From: Xenorhabdus anantnagensis
Lineage (GTDB): Bacteria; Pseudomonadota; Gammaproteobacteria; Enterobacterales; Enterobacteriaceae
Direction of reading: 5' to 3'
Length of the DNA stretch: 64,000 nt
Assembly (NCBI RefSeq): GCF_028598555.1
Contig: NZ_JAQRFN010000014.1
Coordinates: 37,651-101,650 of the forward strand
How positions within the stretch are numbered: the stretch's first letter is position 1; the number at the start of each line of letters is the position of its first letter. The position numbers and the translations under genes were made by a program. Under the pieces are notes generated by a model. It was not told the DNA's origin and did no database searches. It saw only the letters and a list, made by a program, of their open reading frames with translations. Below are positions 55,584-64,000 of the stretch, piece after piece.

Positions 55584-56380
55584 TGAAACAGCGGCTGAAA
55601 AGCGCGTTAGCGTTATTGGAAGATGACACTATAGGACAACTGGTTGACCATTTTTTGCAGGTCAGCTATAGCTCGCGTTTTGATGCCCTGTTAGTTTTCC
55701 TGCTTAACATCAATGAAAACAGGCTGGAATGCTACAACTTGCCGGAACCTCAGCAAACCAATTCGCGCCGGTTGCAAGTGGACATTGATGACGTCAATAA
55801 CCCGTTGATACAGGTATTGCGTAAGGGAACCCCAATTGTTTGGGATTCCCTTAATCACGGGGCACGCATTGACGATCCACATTTCCGCTCGTTCATTGCA
55901 GAACTGCCGCATAACTGTGGGTTATACGGCACGCCTCTGTTTGACTGCAATGGGCAGGCTTGCGGTGTCATCGCCATCTTTGCCGAAAATGTAGTCCCTT
56001 TCACCAACAATGAAAACATGTTCGGCATTTATTGCCATGTTATGCAGCATCGCCTGAAAAAATTGCAGGAACTTGAGCAACTGCGCGGACAGTTACGCCA
56101 AATCCGTCAGGTATTTCAGGTTCAACGCCAAAAAGAAAAACAATTGGATGAACTGCTTGCTTCCCTGAGTGAATCGAAAAACCCGGCGGCGGTCAGCAGT
56201 ATCTCCGTGGATTACAGTCATATCGATAATCTGCCAAAGGCCATAGAAGAATTTGAAAGCGCCGTGTTGGTTCAACGTCAGCGTCAGTTTGGCAACGACA
56301 CCAGATTGATTGCGCAAAGTTTGGGAATTCCCCAGAGGACGTTGGTTTACAAACTGGCTAAATACGGGTGTAGATTATGA
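55583..56380 (+). CDS. VasH-like regulator lacking the AAA+ domain (GAF-like plus Fis-type HTH)
   Basis: 265 residues. Residues about 10-160 are GAF-like (DALLVFLLNINENRLECYNL, CGLYGTPLFDCNGQACGVIA). A coiled-coil follows (QELEQLRGQLRQIRQVFQVQ), and the C-terminus is a Fis/HTH_8 helix-turn-helix (LIAQSLGIPQRTLVYKLAKY). VasH-type T6SS activators have a sigma-54 AAA+ domain between these parts; here no Walker motifs or GAFTGA are present. It overlaps clpV by 1 nt and vasI by 4 nt, so it is co-translated with structural genes. It may regulate without sigma-54, or be a co-regulator. Confidence 0.8.
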   Translation: MKQRLKSALALLEDDTIGQLVDHFLQVSYSSRFDALLVFLLNINENRLECYNLPEPQQTNSRRLQVDIDDVNNPLIQVLRKGTPIVWDSLNHGARIDDPHFRSFIAELPHNCGLYGTPLFDCNGQACGVIAIFAENVVPFTNNENMFGIYCHVMQHRLKKLQELEQLRGQLRQIRQVFQVQRQKEKQLDELLASLSESKNPAAVSSISVDYSHIDNLPKAIEEFESAVLVQRQRQFGNDTRLIAQSLGIPQRTLVYKLAKYGCRL

Positions 56381-57084
56381 ATATTGTTTTAATTATCAGT
56401 TCATTGCTCGCTTCATTGACAGGGAACCCCAAGCTTACAGAGATGGTAAAACCAATGGAAATGGTAACACCAACGGAAGCGGTAAAAACAACGGAAGCAG
56501 TCGCGGTAGTAAAGGAAGAGCAAAATTTAGATGAACTGCATAAATGCCGCTTTGAGCCGTCACCTCTTATTCGGCTGGCATGCTATGACAGGGCGTTGAA
56601 TAACCTCCAGTTCAAAACTGTACAAATTCCTATCGAAAATATGGGGCCTTCATGGCGGAAAGCGATGGAACAGGAGATGAAACGCACCGATTACTCCACC
56701 AGCTTCATGATGACGCAGGGAGAGAACGGCGCAGCACCGATTATCCTGACCACACCCGCGATTGGGGTTCCTCCTCCACGCCCTGTATTAATGCTGAGTT
56801 GCATTGACAGCATCACCCGCTTGCAGGTAGCACTGCCTAAGTCCGTGGAATCAGGGGTGGTTACCGTGGCAACAGACAGAACCGAGTATCGTACTGAATG
56901 GTTCGTGCGGGAGCATGGTTACTTATGGGAATCCAGCCGTGGCTTACCGGGCATTGAGGAAATCAAGCGCCTGATGGACAGCGACCGAGTGAGCATTACG
57001 GGCAGTAATGGTAGCCGGGTAACCTTTAACATTTCTCAGTTGGAGCAGGCAGCGAAGCCATTACGCGCTGCCTGTCGTTGGTAA
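56377..57084 (+). CDS. vasI: T6SS-associated protein VasI
   Basis: 235 residues. Short N-terminal hydrophobic segment (NIVLIISSLLASLTG), a repeat-rich linker (TEMVKP, MEMVTP, TEAVKT, TEAVAV), then the VasI-type domain with CRFEPSPLIRLACYDRAL, LMLSCIDSITRLQVALPKSV and TEWFVREHGYLWESSRGLPG. The Cys pair in HKC-(x)n-LAC-YD resembles other VasI/EvfG proteins. Probably exported to the envelope; its precise T6SS role is not settled. The overlap ATGA with the preceding gene suggests coupled translation. Confidence 0.85.
   Translation: MNIVLIISSLLASLTGNPKLTEMVKPMEMVTPTEAVKTTEAVAVVKEEQNLDELHKCRFEPSPLIRLACYDRALNNLQFKTVQIPIENMGPSWRKAMEQEMKRTDYSTSFMMTQGENGAAPIILTTPAIGVPPPRPVLMLSCIDSITRLQVALPKSVESGVVTVATDRTEYRTEWFVREHGYLWESSRGLPGIEEIKRLMDSDRVSITGSNGSRVTFNISQLEQAAKPLRAACRW
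56437..56508 (+). repeat. 18-bp minisatellite inside vasI, four units
   Basis: Units ACAGAGATGGTAAAACCA, ATGGAAATGGTAACACCA, ACGGAAGCGGTAAAAACA, ACGGAAGCAGTCGCGGTA encode four 6-residue repeats of the form TE(M/A)VxP/T in the linker after the N-terminal hydrophobic segment. Confidence 0.85.
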
Positions 57085-57089
57085 TCGAC

Positions 57090-58544
57090 ATGGACATCAG
57101 AACACAATTCGATTGGTTCGGCTCCCTGCTGGCCCCCCTGTCCGACGAACAGATTGGCAAAGGGCTGGGAGACAATGAACCGGCATGGGAATACATTGAC
57201 GGCGAGATGATCAAATTTGGCTCACTGTCGCATGGCTCGCTGGATGTTGAAGAGATCCAGCGACAAGCCTTGCAACTGCTGAGCGAAAAGAGCAAGGACT
57301 TCCGGCTGATGGTGCATTTGTTGCGTACATTGCAACATGCCAGCAATGGTGCTGAATTGATCCTTGCCATGGAACTACTGACCGAGTATGTCAAAAATTA
57401 CTGGGAAAAAGCTTGGCCAACCAAGCCACAGTTAAAACGGCGATTGGCACAGCAAGTGCTCAAGCGTTTTGAATCATCCCAAGGCAGTTTTATTGAACAA
57501 GCGAGCAAAAGTGAGCGGGATGATGCACAAGGCGCATTTGCACATCTCGCCCAATGCTGGCATACCAATGAACCTGATCTTGCCAAAGAAGTTGATCAAC
57601 TGCGCATTCGTTATAACCGCCAGCCAGAAGTTGTATCCATGGAGACAAAGCCCGCTCCAGCTACGACATCAGCACCCACAGCCGAATCTCTGGCGCAAGC
57701 ACCCCAGAGCTATGCAGCTGCACCAATGCCAGAAGTAGACGTCAACAGCTCGAGCGAAAAGGCGTGGAAACAGACCCTGATGACCGTCGCGGATTTGCTG
57801 TGTGAGCGGCATCCCGAATCGCCGGTGGGTTATTCTCTGCGCCGCCACGCAGTATGGCACACCATCACCACGGCGCCGATGGCGAACGCAACAGGTAAAA
57901 CCCCGTTAGCGCCGACTTCCGCAGATCGCACTGCTGACTATTTGGCAAGATTGCCAATGGCAGACAACAAATTGCTCCAACAAATCGAGCAAAGCCTGAC
58001 GCTTGCCCCTTACTGGCTGGATGGTCATGCCATCGCCGCTCAAGCTGCCTTGCAATTGGGTTACGTAAACGTCTCGCTGGCCATTCGCGACGAGCTGAGT
58101 GCTTTTCTGGAACGATTGCCCGGACTGAAAACCTTAAGTTTTTCTGACATGAGTCCGTTTATTTCTCCTGAAACTCTCGACTGGCTCGCTCCTGAACCAG
58201 TGGCAACGGGCAATGGTTCCGTTTCTGCTGATCAGGAGGTTATCTGGCAATGTTTCCAGCAACAAGGATTGGAAGCAGCCCTGAAAATGCTGGAAGAACA
58301 TCAGCAACAGTTAACCGAGCCACGGGATCAATTCTATGGCCAACTACTCAATGCTCAATTGCTTGCAGAAGCTGGCATGACTGCGCTGGCTCAACAGCAT
58401 TACCGGAATTTGTTACACACGGGGCAACACATGCAACTTACTCAATGGGAGCCGAGCCTATTGGCTTTATTGGCTGAAAAACTGGCTGAAAAACTCCCTT
58501 CTCCTTCTAAGGATACGGCTTCAAACAGGAGCGTTAACCCATGA
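57090..58544 (+). CDS. tssA: T6SS TssA-family protein (ImpA_N plus VasJ-type C-terminus)
   Basis: 484 residues from ATG 57090, 5 nt after the vasI stop. The N-terminal ImpA_N domain shows SLLAPLSDEQIGKGLGDNEP and then SKDFRLMVHLLRTLQHASNG. A Pro/Ala-rich linker (ETKPAPATTSAPTAESLAQA) joins it to a C-terminal helical VasJ-like region (GLEAALKMLEEHQQQLTEPR). TssA proteins help recruit the baseplate and guide sheath extension. It overlaps tssM by 4 nt. Confidence 0.92.
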   Translation: MDIRTQFDWFGSLLAPLSDEQIGKGLGDNEPAWEYIDGEMIKFGSLSHGSLDVEEIQRQALQLLSEKSKDFRLMVHLLRTLQHASNGAELILAMELLTEYVKNYWEKAWPTKPQLKRRLAQQVLKRFESSQGSFIEQASKSERDDAQGAFAHLAQCWHTNEPDLAKEVDQLRIRYNRQPEVVSMETKPAPATTSAPTAESLAQAPQSYAAAPMPEVDVNSSSEKAWKQTLMTVADLLCERHPESPVGYSLRRHAVWHTITTAPMANATGKTPLAPTSADRTADYLARLPMADNKLLQQIEQSLTLAPYWLDGHAIAAQAALQLGYVNVSLAIRDELSAFLERLPGLKTLSFSDMSPFISPETLDWLAPEPVATGNGSVSADQEVIWQCFQQQGLEAALKMLEEHQQQLTEPRDQFYGQLLNAQLLAEAGMTALAQQHYRNLLHTGQHMQLTQWEPSLLALLAEKLAEKLPSPSKDTASNRSVNP

Positions 58545-61500
58545 AATGGCCCTCTTTGTCATCTTTGGCACCATTGAAATCAGCCTTGCCGGCGCTGGCG
58601 AAGTTTAAGTCCCTGCCACGCCTCAAGGCATTGATGACGCTGATTCTGGCGCTTATCCCCTGCTTGCTCTTGATTGCAATCTGGTGGTGGGGACCAGAAT
58701 GGAAAGTCCGCAGCGACTATCCGCTGGAAAGCCTCGCGGCACGCTGGTTGGCAACCGCCATCATCATTATGGTGGTGGTGTTCTGGATTGGCATGAAAGC
58801 GTGGCGTCGCTTGCGGACACTGGAAAAACTTAACCTTGACGTTGAATTGAAAGTGGTTGATCCGGTACGGGTAGATATTGAACATCAAGATCGCTACCTC
58901 GACCACTGGAAATCCCAGCTGCAACGCCATCTGGACACCTATAATTACCTGTATGAGCGTCCGTGGTACATGGTCATCGGTAGCCAGAAAAGCGGTAAAA
59001 CCTCACTGATAAAGGAAGGTTATAAGCTATCCGAGATCGCGGCACCGGAATATTTGCGTCAGGACGGAGAGTTACCCCTGATGCTGCGCTGCTGGTTGGG
59101 GGAAAAAGCGGTCATCATCGATCCGAAAGGCCAGTTGATTGACCAGCCCGTCCCGCTTAACAGCGATAAACCACAAATCAACAGCCGCCTGTGGGAATCG
59201 TTGTTGAACTGGCTGACTGAAAACCGCCAGCGCCAGCCGCTCAACGGGATTATTCTGACCGTGGATACCCTGCGCCTGATGACAGATAACCGCGAACAGC
59301 GCGAACGTTATGTGAGGGAGATCCACCAACGCCTGCAAGATATTCGCCTGACCTTCCACAGCCAGTTGCCGCTCTATCTGGTGATGACCAAAATTGACCT
59401 GCTGCACGGCTTTGAGGCGATGTACCAGTCACTGGATCGCAAACTGCGCGACCAGATTTTGGGGGTGACATTCAGTCTCAATAACCGCGATGAGAAAGCG
59501 TGGCACAGTGAACTGGAGCAGTTCTGGAAACAGTGGATGAACAACCTGAATACGGCGATGCCGGACATGATGCTGAACAATGTGGATGCCAACCAGCGCA
59601 GCGCCCTGTTCAGTTTCACCCGTCAGGTTCAGGGCTTGTACAGCTACATTGTCCAGATGCTGGAAGATATTCTGTATAACGACGAACATCAACGTTCGAC
59701 CTTGCGTGGCGTTTATCTGACGTCGGCGCATCAGGTGGGACAGATGGATGACCTGTTCACCCAATCTGCTTCGGCTCAGTATCATTTGGGTTCCCAGGCG
59801 TTCCCAACCTGGCCGGCGGGCGACACCCTGCCGTACTTCACCCACTCCCTGTTTGAAAATGTCTTGCTGGCAGAGCCGAATCTGGCGGCTGAAAACCGCA
59901 TCTGGCTGAGCCGGAACCGCCGCCAGTTGTATACCTTCTCCACCATCAGTGCATTGGTCATCGTGGCGATGTGGGGCGGCTGGCATTATTTCTACCAGAA
60001 AAACTATCGGGCGGGTGAGGAAGTATTGGCACAGGTGAAAAATTTCCTGTCTGTCCCGCCACCGAAAGGTGATGACCACTATGGCAATCTCCAGTTGCCG
60101 CTGATGAATCCGATCCGTGATGCAACATTGGCTTACGGTAACTATCACGAGAACAAATCCTTCCTGACAGATATGGCACTGTACCAAGGCGATCGCGTCG
60201 GTCCGTATGTGGCAAAAACCTACCTGAAATTGCTGGAGCAGCGTTTCCTGCCATCCCTGATGCAGGGGTTGCTGGATGACCTGAATCAGGCAAAGGTGGG
60301 CAGTGAGGAAAAACTCGAGATCCTGCGCGTGATGCGCATGATGGAAGATAAAAGCAAGCGCAACAACGGACTGGTAGCACAGTATATGCGCGAGCGTTGG
60401 AGCAAGGAGTTCATGGGCCAGCGTGGTGTACAGGATGCGTTACTGACCCATCTGGATTACGCCCTGGATAGTACCGACTGGAAAGAAAAACGTGATAAAG
60501 GCGAACAGGATGCCATCGATCGCTTCGCGCCGTTTGTTAAGCCAATCCATCAAGCCCAGCAGGAGCTGAAAACACTTTCCGTCAAGCAGCGGGTGTACCA
60601 GAACCTGCGTATCAAAGCACAGGATGCACTGGCAGCACCAATCAATCTGCGTGATCAGATTGGCCCAAGCTTTGACAGCGTGTTTGTTGTCAGCAACGAA
60701 AAACGGCTGGTTATTCCGCAGTTCCTGACCCGTCACGGTTTGATGGATTACTTCGTCCGGCAGAAAGACGAACTGACGAAACTGACTGAGATGGATAGCT
60801 GGGTGTTGAACATAGCGAAGAATAATCAGGAGAAATCCAACGATACGGGAGCGTCACAGAATCACGACCAGTACAGTACAGAAGATCAGAAGAAAATCCA
60901 GAACGATATCAATGAACTGTATTTGGCAGAATACACTGCGACATGGCGGGCGGCGATGAACAACCTCGAAGTGCGTGACTTTGATGATCTGCCGCAGGCT
61001 ATCAGTGCCATCGAACAGGTAATCAGTGGGGAGCAACCGATCAAGCGAGCGCTGCAAATCCTGAGTGATAACACGAATCCGCCGATGATAAACAGCTCGC
61101 TGAGCGGCAAGGAAAAAGATCTGTTGGCAGAGAGAGATGACTATAAATTATTGAACACGATCAGCCATGGCTTTGCAGGGGAAACCGGCGTATTGGTTGA
61201 GCACGGTGACAAAGGCAGCACGCTGCAAAGCGTCTACCAGAAATTGATGGCGTTGCACCGTTACCTGCTGGCGATCCAGAGTTCACCGGTGCCGGGTAAA
61301 GCGGCACTGCAAGCGGTACAGATGCGTCTGGACAAGAATAACAGCGATGCCATTTTTGAAGTTCAGCAGATGGCACAGAACCTGCCGGAACCGTTGAACC
61401 GTTGGATTGGTGATTTGGCTGAGCAGGCATGGCGCGTGGTGATGATGGAAGCCGTGCGTTCGCTGGAAGTGGAATGGCAAGACACCGTCGTCAAACAGTA

Positions 61501-62149
61501 CAAGACCTATCTGGCGGGCCGCTATCCATTCAACCCTAATGCCCGCGAAGAAGTGCCATTGAGCGAATTTGACCGCTTCTTCCGGCCGGACGGGACACTG
61601 GATACCTTCTATAAGCAGAGCCTGAAACCGTTTGTGGCCTATAACCTGACCATCGGCACTGACGGTAAGATGCTGATCCGCCCGGACGTGATGAAACAGT
61701 TGGAAGTGGCAAACCGCATTCGCTCCACCTTCTTTACAACACAAAACGGCCTCGGTGCCCAGTTCGCCATTGAACCGGTGAGCCTGACCGGCAACAAACG
61801 CCGTGCCTTGCTGAACCTTGACGGTCAGCTGGTGGATTACTCCCACGGGCGCAGCAATGTGGCACGTCTGATCTGGCCAAACTCAATGCGTGCAGGCACA
61901 GAAAGCAAACTGACCCTGATGCCAGCGAAAAGCAACCAGGCTCCGCGTTCCACCAGCTTTAACGGCCCGTGGGCACAGTTGCGGCTGATTAACAGCGGCA
62001 AGCTGACCAACGTTCAGCCGGGCTTCTTTGACGTACGTTTCAGTGTCGATGGCGGTGAAGTGACTTACCGCATCTATATGGATGAATCGGACAACCCCTT
62101 TGCGGGCGGATTGTTCAGCCAGTTCAAACTGCCAGACACCCTTTATTGA
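58541..62149 (+). CDS. tssM: T6SS inner-membrane protein TssM (IcmF/VasK)
   Basis: 1202 residues. Two N-terminal membrane helices (LMTLILALIPCLLLIAIWWW and ATAIIIMVVVFWIGM), a cytoplasmic GTPase-like domain with an intact Walker A GSQKSGKT (147-154), a third helix near residue 470 (STISALVIVAMWGGW), then a long periplasmic part ending in the IcmF C-terminal fold (PGFFDVRFSVDGGEVTYRIY). It spans the periplasm and binds TssJ. It starts inside the tssA stop (ATGA), and a strong terminator follows its own stop. Confidence 0.97.
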   Translation: MKWPSLSSLAPLKSALPALAKFKSLPRLKALMTLILALIPCLLLIAIWWWGPEWKVRSDYPLESLAARWLATAIIIMVVVFWIGMKAWRRLRTLEKLNLDVELKVVDPVRVDIEHQDRYLDHWKSQLQRHLDTYNYLYERPWYMVIGSQKSGKTSLIKEGYKLSEIAAPEYLRQDGELPLMLRCWLGEKAVIIDPKGQLIDQPVPLNSDKPQINSRLWESLLNWLTENRQRQPLNGIILTVDTLRLMTDNREQRERYVREIHQRLQDIRLTFHSQLPLYLVMTKIDLLHGFEAMYQSLDRKLRDQILGVTFSLNNRDEKAWHSELEQFWKQWMNNLNTAMPDMMLNNVDANQRSALFSFTRQVQGLYSYIVQMLEDILYNDEHQRSTLRGVYLTSAHQVGQMDDLFTQSASAQYHLGSQAFPTWPAGDTLPYFTHSLFENVLLAEPNLAAENRIWLSRNRRQLYTFSTISALVIVAMWGGWHYFYQKNYRAGEEVLAQVKNFLSVPPPKGDDHYGNLQLPLMNPIRDATLAYGNYHENKSFLTDMALYQGDRVGPYVAKTYLKLLEQRFLPSLMQGLLDDLNQAKVGSEEKLEILRVMRMMEDKSKRNNGLVAQYMRERWSKEFMGQRGVQDALLTHLDYALDSTDWKEKRDKGEQDAIDRFAPFVKPIHQAQQELKTLSVKQRVYQNLRIKAQDALAAPINLRDQIGPSFDSVFVVSNEKRLVIPQFLTRHGLMDYFVRQKDELTKLTEMDSWVLNIAKNNQEKSNDTGASQNHDQYSTEDQKKIQNDINELYLAEYTATWRAAMNNLEVRDFDDLPQAISAIEQVISGEQPIKRALQILSDNTNPPMINSSLSGKEKDLLAERDDYKLLNTISHGFAGETGVLVEHGDKGSTLQSVYQKLMALHRYLLAIQSSPVPGKAALQAVQMRLDKNNSDAIFEVQQMAQNLPEPLNRWIGDLAEQAWRVVMMEAVRSLEVEWQDTVVKQYKTYLAGRYPFNPNAREEVPLSEFDRFFRPDGTLDTFYKQSLKPFVAYNLTIGTDGKMLIRPDVMKQLEVANRIRSTFFTTQNGLGAQFAIEPVSLTGNKRRALLNLDGQLVDYSHGRSNVARLIWPNSMRAGTESKLTLMPAKSNQAPRSTSFNGPWAQLRLINSGKLTNVQPGFFDVRFSVDGGEVTYRIYMDESDNPFAGGLFSQFKLPDTLY

Positions 62150-62178
62150 AGTGAAGACCTACTACTGAAAGCAAACCA

Positions 62179-62205
62179 CCCCTGCCTTCGGGCGGGGGTT
62201 TTTTT
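62179..62205 (+). terminator. strong rho-independent terminator between tssM and vasL
   Basis: CCCCTGCC (62179-62186), UUCG loop, GGCGGGGG (62191-62198), then seven T. The vasL ribosome site AAGGAG begins directly after the T-tract. Confidence 0.93.
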
Positions 62206-62222
62206 AAGGAGAAAAGCCAGAT

Positions 62223-63623
62223 ATGAGCGGGCACCCTGAAAATCTTATCATCCGGGCGGGCGGCAGTCCGCTGAGTCTGCCGGAATTTGCCGTTATCCGC
62301 GATGAAATCAACAAAACCAGCCACCCGGCGCAACCGGAAGTGAACTGGCCGCTGGTGGAATCCCTGTCCCTGACGATATTCAAAACCAACGGCGTCGATT
62401 TGCAGACAGCAATTTACTACACATTGGCGCGAATGCAACTGAACGGGCTGGCGGGGTTCACTGAGGGCTGCGAACTGCTGGCGGGGGTTATCGTCAGTGA
62501 ATGGGACGCTCTGTGGCCGCCTCAACCGCAAGTGCGGACTGACTTGCTGGAATGGTTCCATTCCCGCACCGGCAGTGTGCTGCGTCAACAGGATTTTGCC
62601 GCCAGCGACCTGCGGATGATTTACCGTGCCGAACGGGCACTCCAGCTGATTATTGATCGGTTGCAGCAATCTGACCTGAAGCGCCTGCCACGCGTGGAAA
62701 ATCTGTTGTGGTTCTTCCAGAACGCAGCGAAAAAACTGGAAAAACCACGGCAAGCCGCCAAACCGGCGTCGCAGCCGATGCAGATGCCGCCACTGGTTTA
62801 TCTCTCCCAGTCGGAAGCCGAGTCGGAGATGCCACCGCCGCCGCCGCCCCCGCGTCATGATCCTCAGCCAGCGGCCGATAATGACCAACAGCGGGTAAGG
62901 GTACAGTTTCCCGAACAACCGCCGAAGGGGTTAAGTGCGTGGCAGGGCTTTGGCCTCGGCGCCCTGTTGGGTGGGTTGGTGTTGGTGGGGAGCTGGCTGC
63001 TGTTCTACAAGCCGTTACAACAACAACTCAACGCCATCACCGATCAACCGGCGGGTGCCCGGCTGGCGTGGCTGTACCAGCCCGAACTGGCTCGCTATCA
63101 GAAGCAGTTGGATCGGTTGGCGGAGACCTCGCCATTAGCCACGTGGGAAACCGCCCGCACAGTGACAGGAACAGCGGAGCAATTTTGGCCCACATCACCG
63201 GACCAGCGGAATATCACTCGTCAGTGGGAGCAGGAGATGACCGCCCGTATTGACAGCGTGCCCTTAAAAGGCAGCTGGAATGCGACCCGCGACCAGCTTC
63301 AGCAACTGGCGGACAAAATTCTGTTGCAGGAGCGTACCCGTGGCAGCTTCACCCTGTCCTACCTGAAAACCGCCATCTATGACATCCAGCGCAGCCACGG
63401 CAGTGAAGTCCCGCTGGAAGAACTGCTGCGCCAGCTGGGCGTCTATGCCGCAAAAGGAGACACGGCGCCTCCGGTGCTGCTGAAAAGCATTGATGAGCGC
63501 TTTAATGCCCTGCTCGGCCGTTATGACCGGCTGCGGCAAGCGACAGAAAACCAGAGCAAAAACGAGACCGAACGCCAGGCCAAAAATTATGAACAAACCA
63601 TCACCCTTGACGGTGGGCATTAA
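62223..63623 (+). CDS. vasL: T6SS-associated VasL protein (ImpA_N domain, membrane anchored)
   Basis: 466 residues. N-terminal ImpA_N-type region (IIRAGGSPLSLPEFAVIRDE; VNWPLVESLSLTIFKTNGVD; WDALWPPQPQVRTDLLEWF), a Pro-rich linker with a Pro8 run (MPPPPPPPRHDPQ), one membrane helix (GFGLGALLGGLVLVGSWLLF, about residues 240-260), and a periplasmic helical tail of VasL type. VasL belongs to the TssA-related family; roles in sheath or envelope docking are proposed. Its start lies just past a strong terminator, so it needs read-through or its own promoter. Base composition is visibly more G+C-rich than upstream genes. Confidence 0.88.
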   Translation: MSGHPENLIIRAGGSPLSLPEFAVIRDEINKTSHPAQPEVNWPLVESLSLTIFKTNGVDLQTAIYYTLARMQLNGLAGFTEGCELLAGVIVSEWDALWPPQPQVRTDLLEWFHSRTGSVLRQQDFAASDLRMIYRAERALQLIIDRLQQSDLKRLPRVENLLWFFQNAAKKLEKPRQAAKPASQPMQMPPLVYLSQSEAESEMPPPPPPPRHDPQPAADNDQQRVRVQFPEQPPKGLSAWQGFGLGALLGGLVLVGSWLLFYKPLQQQLNAITDQPAGARLAWLYQPELARYQKQLDRLAETSPLATWETARTVTGTAEQFWPTSPDQRNITRQWEQEMTARIDSVPLKGSWNATRDQLQQLADKILLQERTRGSFTLSYLKTAIYDIQRSHGSEVPLEELLRQLGVYAAKGDTAPPVLLKSIDERFNALLGRYDRLRQATENQSKNETERQAKNYEQTITLDGGH

Positions 63624-63638
63624 TCAGGGAGACATCTC

Positions 63639-64000
63639 ATGTCAGTGAAAAAGAGCATTGCGAAACTTCAGAAAGGGCAGGCATTTGTCCAGCAGGGACA
63701 GCAGGCTGCCCAAATGGCCCAACAAACGGCGGGCATATTGGGAGGCTTGGGGAGTGCGGGGGCACAAGGGGCAAGCAGTAGTGGTAGCGGTCAAGGGCTG
63801 GCAGAGCGGGCCGCGAGCGGCCAACATGCCGCCACCAAGGCGCTGCAAAAAGCCAGCCAGATGCTGGGCGGTGGGAGCGGTGGCAGTGCACCGAGCGGAC
63901 TGCAATTTACCCTGACAGCAGGTGGTTTGCCACCGCAGACCTTTGTCGTCACCGACTTCACCCTGACGGAAGGCTTTTCCCAGCCGTTCCACCTGAACGT
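63639..64000 (+). CDS. vgrG: T6SS spike protein VgrG (TssI), 5' part only, with N-terminal extension
   Basis: AGGGAGA precedes ATG 63639; the frame runs off the window after about 120 codons. From residue about 88 the sequence LQFTLTAGGLPPQTFVVTDF then TLTEGFSQPFHLNV is the normal start of a VgrG gp27-like domain. Before it lie roughly 85 extra residues, Gln/Ala/Gly/Ser rich and predicted helical at both ends (SIAKLQKGQAFVQQGQQAAQ; AERAASGQHAATKALQKASQ). It sits 15 nt after vasL. The extension could be an effector or chaperone docking site. Confidence 0.88.
   Translation, partial: MSVKKSIAKLQKGQAFVQQGQQAAQMAQQTAGILGGLGSAGAQGASSSGSGQGLAERAASGQHAATKALQKASQMLGGGSGGSAPSGLQFTLTAGGLPPQTFVVTDFTLTEGFSQPFHLN

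Noticed and set aside
1..64000. tRNA and rRNA genes
   Set aside because: No cloverleaf-like sequence or rRNA segment was recognised on either strand by eye; a tRNAscan run would settle it.

Overview
The window looks like chromosome of a Gram-negative enterobacterium of the Morganellaceae, most likely Xenorhabdus (Photorhabdus is the main alternative). The backbone order yihI - hemN - glnG/glnL/glnA - typA is the classic enterobacterial one. The ShlA-type haemolysin pair resembles XhlBA of Xenorhabdus. Repeated IS1, IS110 and IS30 debris next to A+T-rich islands also fits. Identification is by reading proteins and motifs; no database search was run.

Layout. (1) 1-2241: backbone yihI, a small membrane ORF and hemN. 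(2) 2242-8509: an island between hemN and glnG. It holds a broken unknown ORF, a dead IS110 transposase, and two degenerate IS1 right ends in the same orientation (3853-4236 and 8246-8360). These bracket a four-gene unit that I read as a RiPP (ribosomally made, modified peptide) cluster: a 43-residue precursor, an HExxH protein of the aKG-HExxH hydroxylase type, a cupin protein with an HDH motif, and an ABC exporter with an unusually short ATPase domain. (3) 8510-12982: the nitrogen regulon glnG-glnL-glnA on the minus strand with a sigma-54 promoter and NtrC sites. NtrC carries a 15-residue insertion made of a 15-bp triplication. (4) 13031-28719: a very A+T-rich island between glnA and typA, all minus strand. 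It holds an inverse autotransporter (invasin/intimin type), five tandem paralogues with Ig-like domains and no visible signal peptide, a protein with a predicted seven-repeat RCC1-like propeller, and a small frameshifted relative. Copies of a palindrome TTATCA-N2-TGATAA lie upstream of several of these genes.

(5) 29280-33243: typA, a secreted Gly/Asn-rich small protein, a 4-oxalocrotonate tautomerase homologue and yhjD. (6) 33250-41488: an integrase relic, a small membrane protein, an IS30/DUF4225 chimeric ORF, and a two-partner haemolysin operon (xhlB-xhlA). (7) 42100-64000: a type VI secretion locus. hcp is divergent from tssB-tssC-tssE-tssF-tssG-tagH-tssJ-tssK-tssL-clpV-(VasH-like regulator without ATPase)-vasI-tssA-tssM, then a strong terminator, vasL, and the start of a vgrG with an unusual N-terminal extension.

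How it fits together: conserved metabolic and translation genes are interrupted by cargo for interaction with hosts and competitors (adhesin, haemolysin, T6SS, peptide natural product). A recurring feature is in-phase minisatellites of 15- or 18-bp units in or beside glnG, xhlBA, tssB and vasI, plus a low-complexity insert in clpV. The most likely undescribed system is the peptide cluster at 4582-8029; second is the Ig-paralogue/invasin island.
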